Positions 6,508-11,087 of a stretch of 11,087 nucleotides of DNA are shown here, piece after piece (the stretch's first letter is position 1; each line of letters begins with the position of its first letter). Both the position numbers and the translations under genes were made by a program. This DNA comes from Bacteroidales bacterium (GTDB lineage Bacteria > Bacteroidota > Bacteroidia > Bacteroidales > F082). The notes under the pieces were generated by a model, which saw only the letters and a program-made list of their open reading frames with translations, was not told the origin of the DNA and made no database searches. The stretch covers positions 1 through 11,087 of the forward strand of contig JAFZXR010000038.1 in assembly GCA_017616675.1 (NCBI GenBank), written 5' to 3'.

Positions 6508-7115
6508 CAGAACAGGAATCCGATTTCAAAACACATGTTGCTCATCGTGTATTTGTCGCTGCTCATCGACATCATCGTAGTGAAGTTGTTGTCGTAAGCC
6601 AGCATCAGCTGAAGTGTGCTGTGTGTCATCACTTCCATCTCAACGCCGAGGTGCAGGATAAACGAGCTGCAAAGAGCACGATATGAGTGTTTGTTATCGC
6701 CTTTTTCGTTATTGCTTACGTTGATATTCAGACCATAACCGATTTCGCCGATGACGCTGAATTTATCGGAGAAAGTCTCGGTCTTCATCTTCAAGAGGAA
6801 AGGCACCTGAACGTATGTGTTGCTGATGCTTCTCTTTGACTCAACGCCCAATGAATCGGCAACTTTATAACCCATATTGCTGCCCATGATGTTGAAACCG
6901 GTCGTGAAGCCGTAGTTCTCGCCGAAATATTTGATTCCGGTGAAGCCGAATTTATAGCATACGCCCGGATCTTTACCTATCACGGCATCGGAGTTGGTCG
7001 ACAAGAATGACGCGCCAATACCACCTTTTAAACCTAATTGATACTCAAAACGTTGTGCGTTAGCAGCAAACGAAACGATCATCGCGAGCAGCAGAATGTA
7101 AAATTTCTTTTTCAT
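6507..7115 (-). CDS. PorT-like outer-membrane beta-barrel protein
   Basis: I choose the ATG at 7115 (202 residues) because it opens a standard signal peptide (MKKKFYILLLAMIVSFAANA, cleavage expected before QRF). An upstream in-frame ATG at 7232 would add 39 unlikely residues and cross the divergent promoter and the next gene. The mature part alternates hydrophobic and polar residues in short strands separated by Gly/Asn/Ser turns (YQLGLKGGIGASF, YGFTTGFNIMGSNMGY, VQVPFLLKMKTE, FSVIGEIGYGLNINVS, FILHLGVEMEVM, LQLMLAYDNNF) and ends in an aromatic Phe (EIGFLF), the usual outer-membrane targeting signal. This fits the PorT/OMP_b-brl family of 8-stranded barrels. No function can be assigned. It is the first gene of a two-gene unit with the NadE-glutaminase-like protein (TGATG overlap), and diverges from another barrel gene. 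Confidence 0.85.
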   Translation of the reverse strand: MKKKFYILLLAMIVSFAANAQRFEYQLGLKGGIGASFLSTNSDAVIGKDPGVCYKFGFTGIKYFGENYGFTTGFNIMGSNMGYKVADSLGVESKRSISNTYVQVPFLLKMKTETFSDKFSVIGEIGYGLNINVSNNEKGDNKHSYRALCSSFILHLGVEMEVMTHSTLQLMLAYDNNFTTMMSMSSDKYTMSNMCFEIGFLF

Positions 7116-7143
7116 ATTTGTGTTATAGTTTAATAATTTTAAA

Positions 7144-7151
7144 TATCTTTG
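7144..7151 (+). promoter_or_regulatory. -7 promoter element for the rightward beta-barrel/aminopeptidase genes
   Basis: TATCTTTG is a perfect TAnnTTTG match, 37 bases before the ATG at 7189. A TTTG at 7117-7120 could serve as the -33 element, with 23 bases between (slightly long). Predicted transcription start is near 7158, inside the opposing -7 element. Confidence 0.65.
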
Positions 7152-7159
7152 CAAAAATA
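7152..7159 (-). promoter_or_regulatory. -7 promoter element for the leftward beta-barrel gene
   Basis: Read on the minus strand this is TATTTTTG, matching TAnnTTTG, 36 bases before the start at 7115. It directly abuts the plus-strand element at 7144-7151, forming TTTGCAAA at the junction (7148-7155). No convincing -33 element is seen on the minus strand. Confidence 0.5.
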
Positions 7160-7188
7160 ATAAAAATTTGATAACGCAGAAAATATAG

Positions 7189-7845
7189 ATGAAAAAATTA
7201 ATATTTGTCATAATATTTTTTCTTTTCAGCATTCTGTCAAGGGCAGAGGGATTTGGCGTTCATGTAGGAGGACAGATAGGTTATCAAACTACACATTTGT
7301 CGGCATCCAGAGCCGATATCGACGCAAGTATAGCTAATCACTTGATATTGGGAGGCTTCGGCCGCCTGGTGATAAACGATTTCGTTCTCCAGCCTGAGAT
7401 CATGCTTTTCAAGACCGCTCAGATTTTCAGTCTCGAAGGCACCGATTCCACTCATCTGAATGTAAGTCTCGAGACAAAGCAGCAAAGTCTGGCGTTCCCG
7501 ATGATGGGCGGCTACCAGTTTTTCGACAGCCCGCTGATCAAGGCGAGGGCTACCGCCGGATTGGTGGTTTATTACGTGGTCGACGATGCCAACGAGAACA
7601 ACTATAACAACCAAAGTCTTGATATCGAGCCCAACAAATGGACCTTTGGAGGAGCGTTCAACGTGGGCGTCGACGTGATGATGTTCACCCTCGACCTCAC
7701 CTATACCTTCGGCTTGACAAACATCCTCGAAAGAGAGTATGTTGAGATAGGCGGTCATCATTATATGATGGAAAACACACGCCAGAACATGTTCAGCCTC
7801 ACCGTGGGCATCAAATTGTTTAACTACGAATATAACAGCAGATAG
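7189..7845 (+). CDS. Outer-membrane beta-barrel protein (PorT-like)
   Basis: The 218-residue product has a Sec signal peptide (MKKLIFVIIFFLFSILSRA, probable cleavage near residue 19) and then a pattern of amphipathic strands and Gly/Asn turns: GVHVGGQIGYQT, HLILGGFGRLVINDFVLQPEIML, QSLAFPMMGGYQF, IKARATAGLVVYYV, TFGGAFNVGVDVMMFTLDLTYTFGL, FSLTVGIKLF. This is characteristic of small Bacteroidetes barrels of the PorT/OMP_b-brl type. The last strand is followed by a short NYEYNSR tail rather than ending in Phe, which is slightly unusual. It is similar in size and plan to the divergently transcribed barrel, but I cannot confirm that they are paralogues. The aminopeptidase gene begins at the very next base after its TAG stop, so they are co-transcribed. 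A strong TAnnTTTG promoter element precedes it. Confidence 0.85.
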   Translation: MKKLIFVIIFFLFSILSRAEGFGVHVGGQIGYQTTHLSASRADIDASIANHLILGGFGRLVINDFVLQPEIMLFKTAQIFSLEGTDSTHLNVSLETKQQSLAFPMMGGYQFFDSPLIKARATAGLVVYYVVDDANENNYNNQSLDIEPNKWTFGGAFNVGVDVMMFTLDLTYTFGLTNILEREYVEIGGHHYMMENTRQNMFSLTVGIKLFNYEYNSR

Positions 7846-9129
7846 ATGTCGATAAATAATATACCGAATGCGTTTTTTGCCAGAAATCGCAGTAACTTCG
7901 CGTCGATGATGACGAAGAATGCCATCGCTGTGTTCACCGCCAACGAGGAGATGCCGCGCAATGGCGACCAGTGCTATCCTTTCAGGCAGAACTCCGATTT
8001 CTTCTACCTTACGGGAATCGACCGCGAAGGCGCATATTTGATTCTTTATCCCGACCATCCGAAAACCGAGATGCGCGAGATCCTGTTTATCGAGCCTTAC
8101 AGCGAGACTAAAGCCATCTGGCGGGGCGAGATGCTCGACGCAAAACAGGCGAAAGAGCTCTCAGGCTGCCAAAACGTGATGTACGCCGACAGCTTCAACG
8201 ACGTACTTAAAGAATTGATACTCAGCAGTTCAAAGGTGTATCTTAACCTTTACGAATACTCGCGTTTCGAGACGAAGGTGGTGACGATTCAAGACCGTTT
8301 CGTGAAAGAGATTAAAGAGCAATATCCGCTGCACACCTTCGACCGTTCGGCACCTATCTTGAATAAGCTTCGCAAGATTAAATCGAAAGAAGAAATCGAG
8401 ATTATAAAACACGCCTGCGACATCACCGGAAAAGCGTTCTTGCATTGCTTAAAGACAGTAAAACCTGGGCGTTACGAATACGAGATGCAAGCCGAGATGG
8501 AATACATCTTCAAGATGAACAACGCCTCTGGTCACGCCTTCCACCCTATCGTCGCCGGCGGCAAAAACGCCTGCTGTCTGCATTACTCGAAGAACGATAG
8601 CATATTGAACGACAATGAGTTACTGCTTTTCGACATGGGTTGCGAATATATGAACTACGCCTCCGACCTGAGCAGGACCATCCCGATTAACGGCAAGTTC
8701 ACGCCTCGTCAAAGAGAGTGCTACGAAGCGGTTTTAAGAGTGAAAAAAGAGATTACGAAGCTGTATAAAGTCGGCGGCACGATCGACAAAATCAACCAGA
8801 CGACCTACCAGCTGATGGAAAAAGAGATGATAAAACTCGGTCTGTTTACTCAGCAAGACGTTGATAATCAAGACCCTGCAAATCCACTCTACCGCAAATA
8901 CCTGATGCACGGCATGGCGCATCACATCGGCCTCGACTGCCACGACAACCTCGACAAGTATGAGCCATTCGCCCCGGGAATGATTCTCTCGTGCGAGCCA
9001 GGCCTCTACATCCGCGAGGAAGGCATCGGAATCCGTCTCGAAGACGACATCTTAATCACTGATAATGAGCCAGTTAACCTCTTTGGCGACCTGGCAATTG
9101 AGCCCGACGTCATTTCGAGCGGAACGTAA
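7846..9129 (+). CDS. pepP: Xaa-Pro aminopeptidase (aminopeptidase P, M24B)
   Basis: The 427-residue product has the N-terminal AMP_N domain (~5-135; YPFRQNSDFFYLTGI at 44-58) and a C-terminal pita-bread M24 metallopeptidase domain (~180-420). All five dinuclear-metal ligands are visible by comparison with E. coli PepP: Asp263 (LLFDMG), Asp274 (ASDLSRT), His359 (HGMAHHIGL), Glu384 (SCEPGLYI) and Glu399 (GIRLEDD). His355 and His366 match the other conserved active-site histidines. It removes an N-terminal residue preceding proline. There is no signal peptide, so it is cytosolic. Its ATG directly follows the TAG of the beta-barrel gene. The C-terminus is odd: E. coli PepP continues as PEEIEALM plus a few residues, whereas this one ends PDVISSGT; those last codons and the stop lie within the left arm of a 113-bp inverted repeat, which appears to have replaced the original end. 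Confidence 0.95.
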   Translation: MSINNIPNAFFARNRSNFASMMTKNAIAVFTANEEMPRNGDQCYPFRQNSDFFYLTGIDREGAYLILYPDHPKTEMREILFIEPYSETKAIWRGEMLDAKQAKELSGCQNVMYADSFNDVLKELILSSSKVYLNLYEYSRFETKVVTIQDRFVKEIKEQYPLHTFDRSAPILNKLRKIKSKEEIEIIKHACDITGKAFLHCLKTVKPGRYEYEMQAEMEYIFKMNNASGHAFHPIVAGGKNACCLHYSKNDSILNDNELLLFDMGCEYMNYASDLSRTIPINGKFTPRQRECYEAVLRVKKEITKLYKVGGTIDKINQTTYQLMEKEMIKLGLFTQQDVDNQDPANPLYRKYLMHGMAHHIGLDCHDNLDKYEPFAPGMILSCEPGLYIREEGIGIRLEDDILITDNEPVNLFGDLAIEPDVISSGT

Positions 9130-9220
9130 CGTAGTGAAGTGAAGTCGAGAAATCCTCTTTTCGCAAAAGCTTATTCTAAAAAGGATTTCTCCATTTCGCT
9201 TCGCTTCAGTCGAAATGACG
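9108..9220. repeat. 113-bp imperfect inverted repeat (dispersed palindromic element) overlapping the pepP 3' end
   Basis: The element begins CGTCATTTCGA (9108-9118) and ends with its exact complement TCGAAATGACG (9210-9220). An inner perfect 10-bp stem pairs GAGAAATCCT (9147-9156) with AGGATTTCTC (9182-9191) around a 25-base loop that itself holds the small hairpin CTTTT-CGC-AAAAG (9157-9169). Between outer and inner stems the arms are related but unequal: 28 bases on the left (9119-9146), 18 on the right (9192-9209). Each arm thus reads CGTCATTTCGA - variable GAAG-rich part - GAGAAATCCT. From memory, repeats of the form TCATTTCGA...GAGAAATC are scattered between genes in many Bacteroidetes genomes. 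No transposase is encoded. Read as RNA it would form a long hairpin and could end or stabilise the pepP transcript. Confidence 0.8.
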
Positions 9221-9254
9221 AACTAGAATGAATATTAACAAATAAATTATAAAA

Positions 9255-10028
9255 ATGAAAAAGATCTTATTATTCGTAGCCCTCGTCGCTACCGCATTTT
9301 GCGCCAAAGCGCAGGTCAACATTCAGGAACAGTACGACTTTAACCGAGAGCACCTCACCACAACCCTCGAGATGTTCAAGACAGACAACTGGGGAAGCAC
9401 ATTCTTCTTCACCGATATCTATCATCCCGACAAGCTCAACGGACCGACAGGTTACTACACCGAGATCGCTCGCGGCCTCAACTTCTGGCAGGACACCAAA
9501 CTCGGAGCTTTGAGCGCCCACGTCGAATGGAACGGCGGACAGTTTGCAAGCAACGCCTGGCTCTTCGGTGCCGAGTATTTCCTGCATTCTCAAGATTTCA
9601 GATACACCCTTACACTCGAGGTGTTGTATAAGCGCATCAGCGGTCAGAAAGACCTCGATAAGATGGACCCTGCCGTACGTCCTTGGGATAAGGTCAGCGA
9701 CGTGCCGCTGCAGTTCACCATCGTGTGGGGCTGCGCCGACATCTTCGGAGCTAAAGGTCTGACATTCAGCGGCTTCGCCGATTTCTGGTGGGAAAACTGC
9801 GCTTGGGCTGACCCGGAAGGCAACGTCGAGAAAACACAATGCGTCTTCATCAGCGAACCACAGCTATGGTACAACATCGGCAGTCTCTTTGGATGCCCTA
9901 ACCTCAACATCGGCGGCGAGGTGGAGTTTGCTTATAACTTTGCCGGCGGCTGGCGCAGCGACCTCGAATTCCACAAGAACAAAGGTCTTACAGTGGCACC
10001 TGCTGCAGGTATCAAATGGAACTTCTAA
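9255..10028 (+). CDS. DUF5020-family outer-membrane protein, Tsx-like nucleoside channel candidate
   Basis: The 257-residue product starts with a Sec signal peptide (MKKILLFVALVATAFCAKAQ, cleavage expected after AKA). The Cys at 16 is preceded by Phe, so a lipobox is unlikely. The mature chain has alternating beta-strand patterns rich in Trp/Phe/Gly (GSTFFFTDIY, GLNFWQDTKLGALSAHVEWNGGQF, AWLFGAEYFL, FTIVWGCADIF, LTFSGFADFWWEN, NIGGEVEFAYNFAGGW) and ends in the outer-membrane-type sequence AAGIKWNF with a terminal Phe. This matches DUF5020 as I recall it, which is related to the Tsx nucleoside-specific channel family. Transport of nucleosides or bases is inferred, not shown. Guanine deaminase starts 3 bases after the stop, which supports a purine-related substrate. 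No TAnnTTTG element is visible in the 34 bases between the upstream repeat and the start, so expression may depend on read-through or a promoter in the repeat. Confidence 0.85.
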   Translation: MKKILLFVALVATAFCAKAQVNIQEQYDFNREHLTTTLEMFKTDNWGSTFFFTDIYHPDKLNGPTGYYTEIARGLNFWQDTKLGALSAHVEWNGGQFASNAWLFGAEYFLHSQDFRYTLTLEVLYKRISGQKDLDKMDPAVRPWDKVSDVPLQFTIVWGCADIFGAKGLTFSGFADFWWENCAWADPEGNVEKTQCVFISEPQLWYNIGSLFGCPNLNIGGEVEFAYNFAGGWRSDLEFHKNKGLTVAPAAGIKWNF

Positions 10029-10031
10029 ACT

Positions 10032-10511
10032 ATGGAAATTACTGAAAAAGATAAACAGTTCATGCGTGAGGCCATCCGTCTGGCCGACGAGAGCGTCAAA
10101 CGTGGCGGCGGTCCTTTCGGCGCTGTCATAGTGAAAGACGGCGAGATCATCGCAGGCGGCTCTAACTCCGTGACTATCAACAACGACCCGACGGCACACG
10201 CCGAGGTGAGCACCATCCGCGAGGCCTGCCGCAAGCTCGGCACCTTCGACCTCACGGGATGCACCATCTACACCTCCTGCGAGCCATGCCCGATGTGCCT
10301 CGGAGCCATCTATTGGGCGCATATCAGCAAGATTTTCTACGGAAACGACCGCAAAGACGCGCGCGACATCGACTTCGCCGACGACTTCATCTATGAGGAA
10401 CTCGACCGTCCGATGGAGAAACGCACAGTCCCAATTATTCCGCTGCTGCGCGACGAAGCACTGCGCTCATTCCGCCTTTGGTCGGAAAAGACTGATAAAA
10501 TCGAATATTAA
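10032..10511 (+). CDS. guaD: Guanine deaminase (cytidine deaminase fold)
   Basis: The 159-residue product closely resembles B. subtilis GuaD in length and sequence. It hydrolyses guanine to xanthine and ammonia in the cytosol. The deaminase signature is complete: zinc ligands His56 (TAHAEV), Cys86 and Cys89 (CEPCPMC), and proton-shuttle Glu58. Segments GGPFGAVIVKDGEII (26-40), NDPTAHAEVSTIREAC (51-66), TSCEPCPMCLGAIYWA (81-96) and DFIYEELDRP (118-127) are those of the guanine-specific branch rather than TadA, and the C-terminal ...EY matches the family, whose C-terminal segment completes the neighbouring subunit's active site in the dimer. It follows the DUF5020 gene by 3 bases, almost certainly in one transcript, suggesting uptake of purines followed by guanine breakdown or entry into the xanthine pool. 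Specificity for guanine over other amino-purines is inferred from similarity. Confidence 0.93.
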   Translation: MEITEKDKQFMREAIRLADESVKRGGGPFGAVIVKDGEIIAGGSNSVTINNDPTAHAEVSTIREACRKLGTFDLTGCTIYTSCEPCPMCLGAIYWAHISKIFYGNDRKDARDIDFADDFIYEELDRPMEKRTVPIIPLLRDEALRSFRLWSEKTDKIEY

Positions 10512-10530
10512 TATCAAAAAATATTAAGCT

Positions 10531-11087
10531 ATGTTTACAAAAGATTTTTATGTAAAAAACAGAGCTGCCCTGAAAAAGCTGATGAATAAAGGCATCGCAT
10601 TCTTCGTGGCCAACGACGAGGCTTCGATGAACTACCCCGACAACACCTATCATTACCGTCAGGACAGCAACTTCGCATATTTCTTCGGATTGAACCATCC
10701 TGATCTGGTGGGCGTCATCGACTTCGAAAGCGGCGAGGAGATACTCTTCGGACAGGAAGTCACCATCGACGACGTGATCTGGTGCGGTCCGCTGCCGTCA
10801 TTGCCTGAACAGGGCGAGATGATTGGCATCAAAGACTGCCGCGACATCAACCGCTTCCCGGAATTCATCCGCGAACAGATGGAGAAAGGCCGTATGATCC
10901 ACATCACTCCACCTTATCGTGGCGACACCACCATCAAGATCGCCAACTACATGGATATCGACGTCTACGAGGTCGAAAACTACGTCAGCCAGCTGCTCAT
11001 CGAGGCCATCGTGAGCCTACGCGAGATCAAGAGCGACATCGAGATTAAAGAGATGGAATACGCAGCAGACACTGCATATTACATGCA
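10531..11087 (+). CDS. Aminopeptidase P-family protein, N-terminal part (second M24B homologue), truncated by window end
   Basis: An open frame runs from the ATG at 10531 to the window edge (185 complete codons, no stop). The translation begins MFTKDFYVKNRAALKKLM and continues with GIAFFVANDEASMNYPDNTYHYRQDSNFAYFFGL, the AMP_N (creatinase N-terminal) pattern; compare YPFRQNSDFFYLTG in the complete homologue upstream. Further on, SLREIKSDIEIKEMEYA is the typical linker leading into the M24 catalytic domain (compare LRKIKSKEEIEIIKHA). The metal-ligand part lies beyond the window, so activity cannot be judged. It is clearly distinct in sequence from the first aminopeptidase (for example NYPDNTYHYRQDSNFAYF), so it is not a recent duplicate. 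There is no signal peptide. A 19-base gap separates it from guaD, compatible with the same transcript. Confidence 0.9.
   Translation, partial: MFTKDFYVKNRAALKKLMNKGIAFFVANDEASMNYPDNTYHYRQDSNFAYFFGLNHPDLVGVIDFESGEEILFGQEVTIDDVIWCGPLPSLPEQGEMIGIKDCRDINRFPEFIREQMEKGRMIHITPPYRGDTTIKIANYMDIDVYEVENYVSQLLIEAIVSLREIKSDIEIKEMEYAADTAYYM

Noticed and set aside
7116..7232. Longer start for the leftward beta-barrel gene at 7232
   Set aside because: It would place the signal peptide 39 residues inside the protein and run across both promoter elements and the start of the neighbouring gene.
7237..8058. Long minus-strand open frame opposite the second beta-barrel and the start of pepP
   Set aside because: It spans two genuine genes on the other strand, its sequence has no recognisable domain or signal, and the codon bias of the plus-strand genes explains the lack of stops.
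10506..10530. AATATT...AATATT dyad between guaD and the second aminopeptidase gene
   Set aside because: Pure A/T pairing with no G:C base pairs; too weak to call a terminator or operator.

Overview
The window looks like chromosomal DNA of a Bacteroidales member, probably gut- or rumen-type. Supporting signs are -7 promoter elements matching the Bacteroidetes TAnnTTTG consensus, A/T-rich leaders without Shine-Dalgarno sequences, a GldB-type lipoprotein, a DUF5020 protein, PorT-like beta-barrels, and a surface protein with a C-terminal module that recurs in uncultured gut Bacteroidales. The content is mostly core metabolism and envelope genes. I see no phage, integrase, transposase, CRISPR array, rRNA or tRNA, and no gene-free stretch longer than about 150 bases.

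Layout. (1) Bases 2-889, plus strand: the 3' end of a large secreted protein (end of an Fn3-like repeat, then an aromatic-rich C-terminal module). It converges on a minus-strand cluster through a hairpin terminator. (2) Bases 903-4732, minus strand: cinA, then a gldB-like lipoprotein gene overlapping cinA by 8 bases, then a yifB/comM-type AAA+ ATPase gene. (3) Bases 4733-4878: a divergent promoter region, followed on the plus strand by a uridine-phosphorylase-type gene. (4) Bases 5749-7115, minus strand: a small outer-membrane beta-barrel gene translationally coupled to a protein resembling the glutaminase domain of NAD synthetase but lacking the catalytic cysteine. (5) Bases 7116-7188: a compact divergent promoter whose two -7 elements abut head to head. 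(6) Bases 7189-11087, plus strand: a second beta-barrel, an M24 Xaa-Pro aminopeptidase ending inside a 113-bp inverted repeat, a DUF5020 (Tsx-like) outer-membrane protein, guanine deaminase, and the N-terminal part of a second aminopeptidase P-family protein.

How the genes fit together. The phosphorylase, the Tsx-like channel candidate and guanine deaminase suggest nucleoside/purine-base salvage; DUF5020 and guaD are 3 bases apart and probably co-transcribed. The two aminopeptidase P-type genes flank that pair and suggest proline-containing peptide use. CinA (NMN deamidase) and the NadE-glutaminase-like protein both touch NAD metabolism, but the latter is probably not a working amidase.

The items most worth a second look are the inverted repeat that has rewritten the end of the aminopeptidase, the cysteine-less amidase-like protein coupled to a beta-barrel, the face-to-face promoter between the two beta-barrel genes, and the shared TTATAA at two convergent stops. 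I do not see a clearly new multi-gene system here.
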